DNA of 64,000 nt from Haloterrigena sp. KLK7. GTDB taxonomy: Archaea > Halobacteriota > Halobacteria > Halobacteriales > Natrialbaceae. Below the pieces are notes generated by a model. The model was given only the letters and a program-made list of their open reading frames with translations. It was not told where the DNA came from and ran no database searches. Positions 36,461-45,276 of this stretch are shown one piece after another (positions within the stretch are counted from its first letter, which is position 1; every line of letters starts with the position of its first letter). The stretch spans positions 3,472,001 to 3,536,000 of the forward strand of contig NZ_CP149787.1 in assembly GCF_037914945.1 (NCBI RefSeq), read 5' to 3'. A program made the translations under genes and the position numbers.

Positions 36461-38383
36461 TTACTCCGAGAACATCGAACCGAGCTGGTCGCGCCAGTCC
36501 TGAATGTCCGTGACTTCGGCGCGGACGTCCTCGATGTCTTCCTCGAGGTCGTCGACGTCGTCAGCGACATCGTCGAGATCGGCCGACACGTCCTCGACGT
36601 CCGCTTCGACCGTCTCGACGTTCGTTTCGAGGTCGGTCACGTCAGCCGAGAGCTCGTCGACGTCCGCTTCGACGGCGGTAACGTCCTCGGAGACGGCGTC
36701 GAGATCGGTCTCGACGTCGTCGAGCCGTCCCTCGGTATCGTCGAGTCGGCCCTCGGTGTCCGCGACCCGGTCGCCCATCGCGTCGAACTCGTCTTCGAGC
36801 GACGCGAGGTCAGACTGGAGGTCCTCGATGAGTTGCTCGCCGGTGCCGTTCTCCTCGAGGAACGCCTCGAGAGCGTCGGTGTAGGCGAGGACTTCCTCGA
36901 CGCGCGACTGGAGGTGTTCGACCTTCGCGATCTCCGGCCCCGACGGCTCGAGGTCGAGCGCGGAGCGAAGGGCCGCCAGATCGTCGTCGTCGAGTTCGCC
37001 CTCGCGGACCTCGGTCGCGAGGCGGGCGCCGATCGACTCTTCGACCGGTGCTGCGAGTTCGGGCTCGGCGGATTCGGTCTCGGCGGCGTCGTCCGCGTTC
37101 GCTGTCGACGTCGAGGCGGCGACCGGCTCGTCGTCGGAGTCGAGTTCGATCGTCGACTCCGCGTCGGGTTCGCTCGGCTCCGTCTCGTCTTCCTCGGCTG
37201 CGGTCGCCCCTTCCTCGAGGGCGTCCGTCTCGTCCTCCCCGTCGACCTCGTCGGCAGCCGGCTCGGCCGGCTCGGCGACCGCATCGTCCGTCGCGTCCGG
37301 CTCGTCGGCCTCGTCACTCGGCTCGTCGGCTTCGACCTCGATTTCCGGCGCGCTGTCGGTGTCGTCCGCATCGTCGGCGCTGGCCGCAGCGGCCTCGAGA
37401 TCGAGTTCGATCTCGGGCTCGTCCGCGTCGCCGGCCGATTCGTCAGTCGGTTCGTCGACGTCGGCCTCGTCGTCGGCTACCGGTTCCTCGTCGGTCCCGT
37501 CCGTCTCGTCGTCGACTTCGTCGGCCCCGAGATCGATTTCGACTCCTGCGTCCGGCCCCTCGTCCTCGGCCCCGTCGTCCTCGGCCCCGTCGTCCTCGGC
37601 CCCATCGTCAGCGTCCGCGTCCCCGGGCTCGGGGATCTCCTCCTCTTCGAAGCCGAGATCGATATCCGGCGCGTCATCGGCTTCGTCCTCGTCGGTGACC
37701 GTCTCGTCGGGTTCGGGGTCGACGTCGTCGAGATCCAGATCGAGTCCGCCGGACTCGTCGACGGAGTCGTCCACGGTGGCCTCGTCCTCGACGTCGTCAG
37801 CGGCGACCCCGTCAGCCTCGGCGGCGTCGGTCTCAGTATCGGCGTCGTCAGCCTCAGCGTCCGTGTCTTCGGGCTCGTCATCGTCGGCCTCGAGCCCGGG
37901 CACCGACTCCGAGTCGCCCGCGATCATGTCTTTGACCGGTTGGTTTCGGTCTTCGGAGACGATGTTGCCGATGACGTCGTCGTCGACCTCCTCGGCCTCG
38001 GAGTCGCTCTCGGCGTCGGAGCTGACCTCGACGAGTTCCGGTTTCGTCAGGAACGCGTCGGCCTCGCTCTCGTCGTCGATTCGGATACCGTAGACCGTTA
38101 CGAGGCGTTCGTTCGCGTCGAGACTGCCGGTGAACTCGACGTGGTTGTCCTGGAACGCGGTCCAGTCGTCGCTGTGATACTCGGGGTGGAACCCGACTTT
38201 GTCCATCGGGAACGATTCGGGGATGTCCTCGGAGAGACGAAATTCGACCTGATCCTCGCGCTCCGATTCGATTTCGAACCGGATGGCAGGGACGGGAAAC
38301 TCGTCCGCCGCGAACGTCTTCCGAACGGATAATCCGTCGGCGCTGACTTCGACCTCGTCGTCCGTGTCGGCGGTGCTACTCAT
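36461..38383 (-). CDS. large acidic protein with N-terminal domain and C-terminal coiled coil
   Basis: In this 640-aa protein, residues about 1-125 form a compact domain (ADGLSVRKTFAADEFPVPAI, ESEREDQVEFRLSEDIP). Residues about 130-440 are extremely acidic and low-complexity, containing a DDGAE triplet at about residues 260-275. The last 120 residues are heptad-like (EGRLDDTEGRLDDVETDLDA, then VSEDVTAVEADVDELSADVT). This suggests a rod or multimer with a flexible acidic arm, possibly a cytoplasmic structural or organising protein. No known catalytic motif. Followed by the HisG-like gene on the same strand. Confidence 0.7.
   Translation of the reverse strand: MSSTADTDDEVEVSADGLSVRKTFAADEFPVPAIRFEIESEREDQVEFRLSEDIPESFPMDKVGFHPEYHSDDWTAFQDNHVEFTGSLDANERLVTVYGIRIDDESEADAFLTKPELVEVSSDAESDSEAEEVDDDVIGNIVSEDRNQPVKDMIAGDSESVPGLEADDDEPEDTDAEADDADTETDAAEADGVAADDVEDEATVDDSVDESGGLDLDLDDVDPEPDETVTDEDEADDAPDIDLGFEEEEIPEPGDADADDGAEDDGAEDDGAEDEGPDAGVEIDLGADEVDDETDGTDEEPVADDEADVDEPTDESAGDADEPEIELDLEAAAASADDADDTDSAPEIEVEADEPSDEADEPDATDDAVAEPAEPAADEVDGEDETDALEEGATAAEEDETEPSEPDAESTIELDSDDEPVAASTSTANADDAAETESAEPELAAPVEESIGARLATEVREGELDDDDLAALRSALDLEPSGPEIAKVEHLQSRVEEVLAYTDALEAFLEENGTGEQLIEDLQSDLASLEDEFDAMGDRVADTEGRLDDTEGRLDDVETDLDAVSEDVTAVEADVDELSADVTDLETNVETVEADVEDVSADLDDVADDVDDLEEDIEDVRAEVTDIQDWRDQLGSMFSE
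37560..37604. repeat. three 15-bp tandem repeats within the acidic protein gene
   Basis: The unit TCGTCCTCGGCCCC(G/A) occurs three times in a row. It encodes DDGAE repeats on the minus strand (AEDDGAEDDGAED). In-frame units of this kind vary in number between strains, so the repeat marks a length-variable acidic spacer. Confidence 0.7.
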
Positions 38384-38468
38384 GAGGCCAACGTTACCAC
38401 AGCATTACTATAAATGATACGGACAATATCAGATCTGGTTCACGAATCTCGAGCCCGATTCCGACGAC

Positions 38469-39299
38469 CTAGAGATCGATCCGGTCGCCGATTTCGACGA
38501 TCTCCAGTTCCCGCGGGTAGTCGAAGCTCCGGGTGTGGTGGTGGAGGACCTTCGGATCGGACGTGAGCCGCTTCCACATGTCCCAGTGACTCGGCAGGAG
38601 CCGATCGAGTTCGAGCGATTCGGCGGCCTCGATGATCTGGTTCTCGTCGTTGTACCAGCGCGTTCTCTTCGGTTCACCGGTCTCCTTGTCGGGGATCATC
38701 CCGACGGTCCCGAACGCGAGGATCCCGAGGTCGATGTCGTACTCCTCGCCGAGGCGCTCGAACTCGTCGCTCGGTTTCGTGTCTCCGCCGTGGAAGATCG
38801 TCCCGGTCTCGTGTTCGAAGACGTAGCTGACCGGCTGGGTCGAGTCGGGGTCGTTGGCCGCTTCGACGTGGACCGTGAACTCGCCGATCTCGATCGTCTC
38901 TCCCTCGCTCACGTCGACGAACTGCTCGTCGTCGAGGTCCCACTCGTCGGTCCAGTTCTCCTCGCGGGCCACCGCGAGGCTGTCGTCGGGCGCGTAGAAG
39001 GGCGAGTCCGTCGACTCGAGGATCGGTGCCTGACTCTCGCCGTGGACGTGATCAGAGTGTTCGTGGGTCGCCAGAACGGCGTCGGCCTCGGTGACGTCCT
39101 CGGGATCGAACGGAACGGGGATCATCCGGATCGTCCGCGGCGGCGTGCCTAAGCCGAGATACGGATCGATGTAGACGGTCGTCCCCTCGCGTCCCTTGAG
39201 GACGAAGCCGTTACAGCCGAGATACCAGATCCCGACGCTATCGGGCGAGGCGTCTTCGACATCGCGTACGAGCCAGTCTCCCCAGTCGCTTTGGACCAT
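38469..39299 (-). CDS. metallo-beta-lactamase-fold hydrolase (UlaG-like)
   Basis: The 276-aa MBL-fold protein has the metal motif THEHSDHVHGE (HxHxDH, H79-H84) and a later FHGGDTKPSDEF plus LLPSHWDMW. It starts MVQSDWGDWLVRDVEDASPD and continues VGIWYLGCNGFVLKGREGTT, matching UlaG (L-ascorbate-6-phosphate lactonase) types that keep a Gly/Asn-rich start. The real substrate in haloarchaea is uncertain. The ATG at 39297-39299 was chosen as the start of this conserved region rather than the upstream frame. Confidence 0.85.
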   Translation of the reverse strand: MVQSDWGDWLVRDVEDASPDSVGIWYLGCNGFVLKGREGTTVYIDPYLGLGTPPRTIRMIPVPFDPEDVTEADAVLATHEHSDHVHGESQAPILESTDSPFYAPDDSLAVAREENWTDEWDLDDEQFVDVSEGETIEIGEFTVHVEAANDPDSTQPVSYVFEHETGTIFHGGDTKPSDEFERLGEEYDIDLGILAFGTVGMIPDKETGEPKRTRWYNDENQIIEAAESLELDRLLPSHWDMWKRLTSDPKVLHHHTRSFDYPRELEIVEIGDRIDL

Positions 39300-39499
39300 G
39301 TGCGAGGGTGGGAGGACCGACTGGGTAAGTGTTATTGTCTCGACGGACACGTCGGACTCGAGTCCGACGAGTGGACTCGCAGTCGGAAGGAGAGTAATCG
39401 GGTGAGTCAGCGATCGATTCGTCGCGATCGATGCGGTCGTTGCAGTTCGCGTGGACGTTGGCGACCACCTCGCCGGTGATCAGCGAACGGTGAACCGCC

Positions 39500-40741
39500 T
39501 TACAGCGGAATCTCGGACTCCAGGACCTCGTCGGTAGCGGTACGGTGGTCGAGCCGCGAGCCCAGCAGCTGGCGCATGAGCACGACGAGCCCGTTCTCCG
39601 CCCCCTCGCCGAGGATCGCCGTTTCGTCGTACTCGCTGTCGTCGTCGGCCGGCGTCCCGAGTGTTCCGAGCATCACCGCCTCGCGATCGGCGAACACGAG
39701 CCGACCGACCGACTGGCCGTCGGCCGGCAGGTTGAGCCAGTCGAGTTGCGGTTCCCAGAGGATCGCTTCCGGCGTCCGCTCGCGGACGATCTCGCGGACG
39801 CGCGGGTCACGCGAGCCGACGTAGACGTCGACGCCGCGGTCGAGCGCGTCCTCGATCCGTCGGAGACAGCCCTCCTCGAGCAGGCCCGTCGTCGTGAACA
39901 TCATGAACAGCTCGTCGTCGGCCCGCTCGCACAGCGACTGGCCGGTCGTGACGATCCGCTCGCGGCCTCGTAGCGTTCGAACGCCCTCGTCGCTCGAGTC
40001 GGTCGTCGACTCGTCGGCCGCCGATCGTTCGTCGTCGGTGTCGGGACCGCCGACGATCACGTCCGCACCGTCGGTTTCGGTCTCGAGCCACTCGACGCGG
40101 AGTCGCGGGTGCCCCTCGTAGGAGACGGTTTCGCTCTCACTGTCGTAGCCGATCAGACCGGCGTCGTTCAGCAGCGGCAGGTGAACGTGGTGCAGCGAGA
40201 GCCGAACCTCGTCGACGCGCTCCTGAGACACCTCGCGCTCGGCCGTCTCGTCCTCGCGGGCCGCGACGTCTCGGGCGAGCGTCTCGGTCGAGAGCGGATG
40301 GTACTGGTTGGCCAGCACGGTGAGGATCGTCCGTCGTCGCGAGTCCGCGAGCGCGGCGAACAGTTCGTCGAGGTCGTCCTCGTAATCGGTCGTTTCGCGC
40401 TCGAGGAGCGCCGCGAGTTCGTCGTCGTCGAACAGCGGGTGATCCGCCGTGACGAGTCGGTCGTCGTCCGTCTCGACGACGATGCCGGCGTCGAGCAGGG
40501 CGGGCAGGACGCGGTGGGCACAGTCGAGCCGCGCGCGCCGGTGGTCGTCATCGGAGACGGCTGCGAGCGGTTTATCGTCGGTTACCGCCGCGAGTTCGTA
40601 GGCAAGGTCCGTTTTCGCGACGCCGTCCGGCGATCGCTCGTGAACGAGACGGAGGGCTTCGCGCCGGGTCCCGTCTGCGAGCGCATCGAAAACCTCGTCT
40701 CGAGCCATCGATCGTCCGCTGACACCAGGATTACTCATCAA
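39500..40741 (-). CDS. regulator with two ArsR-like winged helices and a C-terminal sensor domain
   Basis: This 413-aa protein has two N-terminal repeats of a DUF7344/ArsR-like winged helix. The first is residues about 14-105 (DEVFDALADGTRREALRLVH) and the second about 120-215 (DELFAALADSRRRTILTVLA). A C-terminal domain about 250-410 (RERIVTTGQSLCERADDELF, DALDRGVDVYVGSRDPRVRE) resembles the TrmB/PLD-like sensing module of haloarchaeal regulators. It is probably a transcription factor responding to a small signal. Start ambiguous among 40741, 40738 and 40708. Confidence 0.75.
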   Translation of the reverse strand: MMSNPGVSGRSMARDEVFDALADGTRREALRLVHERSPDGVAKTDLAYELAAVTDDKPLAAVSDDDHRRARLDCAHRVLPALLDAGIVVETDDDRLVTADHPLFDDDELAALLERETTDYEDDLDELFAALADSRRRTILTVLANQYHPLSTETLARDVAAREDETAEREVSQERVDEVRLSLHHVHLPLLNDAGLIGYDSESETVSYEGHPRLRVEWLETETDGADVIVGGPDTDDERSAADESTTDSSDEGVRTLRGRERIVTTGQSLCERADDELFMMFTTTGLLEEGCLRRIEDALDRGVDVYVGSRDPRVREIVRERTPEAILWEPQLDWLNLPADGQSVGRLVFADREAVMLGTLGTPADDDSEYDETAILGEGAENGLVVLMRQLLGSRLDHRTATDEVLESEIPL

Positions 40742-41034
40742 CTACTGGTCTGTGCTAGTGGGGCTAAAGGACTGCTCCAAACCACTTTGGAATCAGTCCG
40801 ACATTACCTATATTTCGATGAATATATTTATAAGATATCTAAATTCGCGTCAATAGTAGTACTGTATTTCGATATCGTATTCGTAATAGTACACTCGTCG
40901 ATGTACTTCAGCCACGCGAGACGGTCGAGCGAACGGCGAGTTGTAACTGATTACTTTCGAGTGTCTCCCGACGTGAATCGCCGTCACTCGCCGGGGAAAC
41001 GCTGACGCTGCTCTTTCGCGGCAGCTTGTACCGA
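40742..41034. promoter_or_regulatory. AT-rich divergent promoter region before superoxide dismutase
   Basis: This 293-nt gap separates the divergent regulator and sod genes. It contains AT-rich tracts (gaatatatttataagatatc near 40820-40839), including TATA-like elements, and no coding-like frame. It may contain the promoter of the regulator on the left and of sod on the right; the regulator is a candidate controller of sod (inference). Confidence 0.4.
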
Positions 41035-41817
41035 ATGTCAGACAGCCAATCGGAAGTCGCCGTTCGACGGCGGAGAGTCATCGAAACGATCGGAACCACG
41101 GCCGCCATCGCACTGCTCGGAACGGGTGCGACGACGGTACCGGCGGCCGCACAGGACGAATCCGCGGCCGGCCGACATCCGCGGTATCGACTGCCCGAAC
41201 TCCCGTATGCGTACGACGCGCTCGAGCCCCACATCGACGAACGCATCATGCAACTCCACCACAGCGAGCACCACCAGTCGTACGTCGACAGCGCGAACGC
41301 GGCGCTCGAAGCGTTTGAGTCGATGCGTGAGTCCGGCGAGTTCGACGGCGTCCGGGCGGCGAAGCGCGACTTCTCGTTCAACTTCTCGGGTCACGTCAAC
41401 CACACGATTTTCTGGCAGAACATGAGTCCCGACGGCGGCGGCGCTCCCCAGGGCGACCTCGCGTCGGCGCTCGAGGCGCAGTTCGGCTCGTTCGAGGCGT
41501 TTCGATCCGAGTTCACCGCGACCGCGACCGCGGTCGAGGGCGACGGCTGGGCGATGCTGTTCTACGAACCGCTGGCCGACGCGCTCGTGATCGGTCAGCT
41601 CGAAGACCAGAACGAACTCGCCCACCAGCGCACAGTGCCGATCCTCGCCCTCGACGTCTGGGAACACGCCTACTATCCCCAGTACGAGAACGACCGCGAG
41701 GCCTACGTCGAGGCGTGGTGGAACGTCGTCGACTGGGCGGACGTCGGGGAGCGATACGAACTGCTTACGGAGACGACGTTGGGTGACCTCGAGACTGACG
41801 CGATGCGAGCGAAATAG
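41035..41817 (+). CDS. sod: superoxide dismutase (Mn/Fe) with twin-arginine export signal
   Basis: The 260-aa protein has residues 1-41 as a Tat signal (VAVRRRRVIETIGTTAAIAL, cleavage near TVPAAAQD). The mature domain begins YRLPELPYAYDALEPHIDER. Metal ligands are H75 (QLHHSEHH), H123 (GHVNHTIFW), D207 and H211 (LALDVWEHAYYPQYEN). The residue before the third ligand region is GQLEDQNE. It would dismutate superoxide outside the membrane; ordinary haloarchaeal Sod is cytoplasmic, about 200 aa and lacks a signal. ATG 41035 was preferred to an upstream TTG. Confidence 0.88.
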   Translation: MSDSQSEVAVRRRRVIETIGTTAAIALLGTGATTVPAAAQDESAAGRHPRYRLPELPYAYDALEPHIDERIMQLHHSEHHQSYVDSANAALEAFESMRESGEFDGVRAAKRDFSFNFSGHVNHTIFWQNMSPDGGGAPQGDLASALEAQFGSFEAFRSEFTATATAVEGDGWAMLFYEPLADALVIGQLEDQNELAHQRTVPILALDVWEHAYYPQYENDREAYVEAWWNVVDWADVGERYELLTETTLGDLETDAMRAK

Positions 41818-41841
41818 GACTCCGGAAGGAGGACCGATCGG

Positions 41842-42891
41842 CTACCAGGTACCGTGGAACGTGTCGAACGAGAGGTCCTCGAGGGACTTGTTGCCGACGG
41901 CGATCTCGTACTCGCCGGGCGTGAGCATCGGCTTGTGGAACTGCGGGCCGTCGTCGGTCGTGATCCGCGGACAGCCGGTGTTGACGAACGCGTCCATGTC
42001 GAAGTTGCGCAGGCGGTCCGGCGTCACCTCGTCCATCGTGATGAGGTAGGCGTCGTCGTTATCGTCGAGGATCTCCTGGGCCTGCTCCCAGCGGCCCTGG
42101 CCGATCTTGGTACAGAAGATGACGCCCCACTTCTCGGCGTCCATCGCGCGGTGGACCGCGCCGTAGCGCTGTTTCATGAACTTCTCCGTGTCGGCGACGG
42201 TGACGACGTTGTTGACGGGGTCGGCGATGACGACGTGTTTCTCGGGGTATTCCATCGCCAGCCCCAGGGGGTGGAACTTGCCGCCGCCGACGTACAGAAC
42301 TTGATCCGCGGGCACGTCCGCGCTCGCGTAGTTACAGCCGAGCACCTGTCCCTCGTGGGTCAACCGCTCGTCGCCGCGGCGGCTGTGGACGTCGTAGCCG
42401 CGCTCCTCGAGGAACTCGCTCATCTCCTCGTAGCGATTCATGTGCTGGGCGGTCGTCACGAGACCGACGTCCTCGGTCTCTTCTGGCGGCTCTAAGGTGT
42501 CGAGGGCCTCCTCCATGATCGGCGTGACCTCGACGTTCGAGAACAGCGGCACGTAGATCACCTTGTCCGTGTTCTTCATCGGCGAGTGGCCGAAGTGGAC
42601 GAACACGTCGGTACGCTTCATCAGATAGGTGTCGAGATCGCAGGCGCCGTAACAGGGCTGGCCCGAGAGCATGAACGTCACGTCGTCGTCGGACAGTTCC
42701 CGGAGGTCGTCGGCGACGGCCGGGCCGCGCCGTTTCAGTCCCTCCGGGAACTGCAGGCCGACCTTCTTCGCGTCTCGCTCCTCGATCGCCTCGACGATCT
42801 GCTCGAGTTCGTAGTCCCACTCGCGGTCGTGCTTGAGCTGCATTCCGGTGTTCCGGAGATCCCCCTCGGTGTACTCCGACTCCTGACTCAT
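41842..42891 (-). CDS. dph2: diphthamide synthesis protein Dph2
   Basis: The 349-aa protein has conserved cysteines that should hold the [4Fe-4S] cluster: Cys84 in QPCYGACDLDTYL, Cys186 in GQVLGCNYAS and Cys307 in NTGCPRITTDDG. It starts MSQESEYTEGDLRNTGMQLK and includes KVGLQFPEGLKRRGPAVADD, the family N-terminal motif. It makes the first diphthamide intermediate on EF2 by non-canonical radical SAM chemistry. Start chosen at 42891, because the upstream frame has low-complexity residues not found in Dph2. Convergent with sod. Confidence 0.93.
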   Translation of the reverse strand: MSQESEYTEGDLRNTGMQLKHDREWDYELEQIVEAIEERDAKKVGLQFPEGLKRRGPAVADDLRELSDDDVTFMLSGQPCYGACDLDTYLMKRTDVFVHFGHSPMKNTDKVIYVPLFSNVEVTPIMEEALDTLEPPEETEDVGLVTTAQHMNRYEEMSEFLEERGYDVHSRRGDERLTHEGQVLGCNYASADVPADQVLYVGGGKFHPLGLAMEYPEKHVVIADPVNNVVTVADTEKFMKQRYGAVHRAMDAEKWGVIFCTKIGQGRWEQAQEILDDNDDAYLITMDEVTPDRLRNFDMDAFVNTGCPRITTDDGPQFHKPMLTPGEYEIAVGNKSLEDLSFDTFHGTW

Positions 42892-43158
42892 TAGCAGTCC
42901 TAGCGGCCTCGGACGTAAAACGGCCGCGCTTTTCGACCCGTCGGTAATCGGGCCCGAACGAGTCTCCGTCGCCGGTGACCGGCAGTGACCGGCACGGCCT
43001 CTACGCGGGCGTATGCGGGCGCGCGAGTGAGACATCCACTCGGCCGTAGCGGAACCACTTGGGATCAGCGAGATACTCGTGGCACCGTTGAGACTCCCCG
43101 ACAGCGAATTGGTTTCGCGACCCAACAGTCATAGTACTGGAGTATAAACGGAGGGCTA

Positions 43159-44058
43159 ATGTCAGCGGAACAGTCCCTGGACGGGTTTCTCTTCGACCTC
43201 TACCGTCAGTACATCGGCGAGCCGGAGGATCGAACCGACGTCTACGTCGGCTTCGGTCTGTTTCTCGGCGGCATCGGCCTGGCAAGCATCGCGCTGTTGC
43301 TCTTCCTGTGGAGTAGCACGTTCGAGGCCCGTAGCGCGGCCCACGTGACGTGGGCCGAGCCCGCGTACGGAATCGCCATGATCGCACTCCCCCTTCTCAT
43401 GCTGGGGATCGTGGTCCTGTTGCCCTCCGAGCGCCGGGTCCTGTATACGTCGGTCGCAGGCGTCGCGATCACGGTCGCGGCCGTCGCCGGCTTCCTGTAC
43501 GCCTACCCCGACGACTGGAACGGATACGGCGCCGACTACACGGCACAGGTCGTCGCGGTCTACGCGATCGGCCTCGCCGGACTCACGGCCTCGACCGGAG
43601 CGGCGCTGATCGCCCACTACCTCGATATGGCCCAGCGCGTCGAGGCCGTCGAGGCCGACGACGAGGACGAAGCGGACGAACTCACCGACGCCGACGTCCG
43701 GGGCGACATCGACGAGGCGATGGAGGACGTCGAACTCTCCTGGGGCGGCGTCCAGAAGACCGAACACAAGCGTCTGAGTTTCTCCGAGGACGAGTTGGAC
43801 GAGGTCTCGATCGACGCCGACGCCGGGACGAAGACGACCCGTTCGACCGGCGTCGACGCGCAGGTCGCCGGACTCAAGGGACTGAAGGGCGGTGAGACGA
43901 AGAAAACGACCTCGAAATCGACGGTCGACGATCAGACGGCGAAACTGAAGGAACTTCGCGAACAGCAACAGGCGGAGGAGTTGGCGACGGCCGATGACGA
44001 CGGGTCACCGCTATCGGGGCTGCTCGACCGATTCCGTCAGCTGTTGGGCCGGAAGTAA
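43159..44058 (+). CDS. four-TM protein with cytoplasmic coiled-coil-like tail, upstream of salactin
   Basis: The 299-aa protein has residues 1-28 basic/acidic (FLFDLYRQYIGEPEDRTDVY), then four helices at about 29-51, 68-87, 92-113 and 128-150. A hydrophilic tail follows, rich in Glu/Asp/Lys (ELTDADVRGDIDEAMEDVEL, KGGETKKTTSKSTVDDQTAK). It may match haloarchaeal DUF7139 (recalled, not checked). It is on the same strand as salactin, about 100 nt upstream, and could anchor or regulate it at the membrane. Its leader contains a TATA-like agtactggagtataaac. Confidence 0.7.
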   Translation: MSAEQSLDGFLFDLYRQYIGEPEDRTDVYVGFGLFLGGIGLASIALLLFLWSSTFEARSAAHVTWAEPAYGIAMIALPLLMLGIVVLLPSERRVLYTSVAGVAITVAAVAGFLYAYPDDWNGYGADYTAQVVAVYAIGLAGLTASTGAALIAHYLDMAQRVEAVEADDEDEADELTDADVRGDIDEAMEDVELSWGGVQKTEHKRLSFSEDELDEVSIDADAGTKTTRSTGVDAQVAGLKGLKGGETKKTTSKSTVDDQTAKLKELREQQQAEELATADDDGSPLSGLLDRFRQLLGRK

Positions 44059-44126
44059 TCCCTCGTTACCCGTAGTCAAAATACTCTTATTGCCACGTAG
44101 TTTGGAATATAAGAAATTCACATAGA

Positions 44127-44134
44127 TTTATAAT
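44127..44134 (+). promoter_or_regulatory. TATA box for salactin
   Basis: TTTATAAT lies 23-30 nt upstream of the salactin ATG (44157), so transcription should start at or next to the start codon. This gives a leaderless mRNA. The strong A/T patch stands out from the GC-rich context. Confidence 0.6.
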
Positions 44135-44139
44135 CCGTG

Positions 44140-44152
44140 GGCCACCTTGGCC
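44140..44152. promoter_or_regulatory. GGCCA-CCT-TGGCC palindrome at the salactin start site
   Basis: The perfect 5-bp inverted repeat with a 3-bp spacer sits between the TATA box and the ATG, where a repressor could block transcription. No regulator is known; the site could also be chance in GC-rich DNA. Confidence 0.35.
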
Positions 44153-44156
44153 AACT

Positions 44157-45185
44157 ATGGCGAAAGGCCTAGACGTTGGAACGATGAACATCCTGTCAGC
44201 ACAGCAGGATGGGAACGACACGGTATTCGTGCAGCAGCGTAACTCCTTCGTGGAAATCGAGTACTCGGATATGGCCGAGCAAATGCTCTCGCGGAGCGAA
44301 GTTCTCCATATCCGAAAGGACGACAAGGTGTACGTCGTCGGCGACGACGCACTCAACTTCGCGAACATTTTCAACAAGGAGACCCGCCGACCGATGAAAC
44401 ACGGGATCCTCTCGAACGACGAGAAGAGCGCGATCCCGATGATGAAGCTCATCATCGAGCAGGTCGTCGGCGAGCCCGCGTATCCGGACGAGAAGCTCTA
44501 CTTCTCCTCTCCGGCGGATCCGATCGACTCGGATCTCTCGACGCTGTACCACCAGAAGACGATCGAGTCGTTCCTCGACGACATGGGATACGACTCCGAA
44601 CCGATCAACGAAGGGATGTCCGTCATCTACAGCGAACTCGCGGACAACAACTTCACCGGGCTGGGCATCAGCTTCGGCGCCGGCATGACGAACGTCTGCC
44701 TGGCCTACTACGCGGTGCCCGTCATGAAGTTCTCCGTCGCCCGCGGTGGCGACTGGGTCGACGAGCAGGCCGCCCGCGCGACGGGCACGCCCGTCGACAA
44801 GGTCACCTCCATCAAGGAGGACGACTTCGAACTCGACTTCACGACCGACGTCGGCGGCGTCGAAGGCGCGCTCTCGATCTACTACGAGAACCTGCTGGAC
44901 TACGTCATCGAGAACATCGTCAAGGAAGTCGACGAGGAGGACGTCGAGGAAGGACTCGACGTTCCGGTCGTCGTCACCGGCGGGACCTCGAGCCCCAGCG
45001 GCTTCGAGGCGCTGTTCCGTGACCACCTCGAGGACGCGAACATTCCGTTCTCGATCAGCGGCGTGACCCACGCGAACGAACCCCTCTACAGCGTCGCACG
45101 CGGTGGCCTCGTCGCCGCTCGCTCCGACGAGGACGTCGACCACGAGGCGGACGACGACGTCGAAGCGGAAGCCGAAGCCGAATAA
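44157..45185 (+). CDS. salactin, haloarchaeal actin-like cytoskeletal protein
   Basis: The 342-aa protein starts [20 protein letters not shown], an actin/ParM-like phosphate-1 DVGT motif. Later it has [20 protein letters not shown], the phosphate-2-like loop, and [20 protein letters not shown], the adenosine motif (GGTS). It ends in an acidic tail ([10 protein letters not shown]). Salactin, described in Halobacterium salinarum, forms dynamically unstable filaments near the cell poles and affects DNA partitioning at low phosphate. Length and motifs agree. It probably acts with the upstream membrane protein (inference). Confidence 0.88.
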   Translation: MAKGLDVGTMNILSAQQDGNDTVFVQQRNSFVEIEYSDMAEQMLSRSEVLHIRKDDKVYVVGDDALNFANIFNKETRRPMKHGILSNDEKSAIPMMKLIIEQVVGEPAYPDEKLYFSSPADPIDSDLSTLYHQKTIESFLDDMGYDSEPINEGMSVIYSELADNNFTGLGISFGAGMTNVCLAYYAVPVMKFSVARGGDWVDEQAARATGTPVDKVTSIKEDDFELDFTTDVGGVEGALSIYYENLLDYVIENIVKEVDEEDVEEGLDVPVVVTGGTSSPSGFEALFRDHLEDANIPFSISGVTHANEPLYSVARGGLVAARSDEDVDHEADDDVEAEAEAE

Positions 45186-45276
45186 GGCGCCCCCCTTCTC
45201 TCCGTTCGCTACTCACTGCGTCCGATAGTCGCGACGCTCTCGGCTCGGATTCGAGTCCGACGGCCCCCACCGACGA

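Noticed and set aside
37560-37604. Possible CRISPR-like repeats
   Set aside because: Three adjacent 15-bp units with no spacers and in frame inside a gene; simple coding repeats.
36833-38332. 499-aa plus-strand frame opposite the acidic coiled-coil gene
   Set aside because: Low-complexity Val/Leu/Arg/Gly product is the reverse complement of GAC/GAG-rich codons; no motif or start signal.
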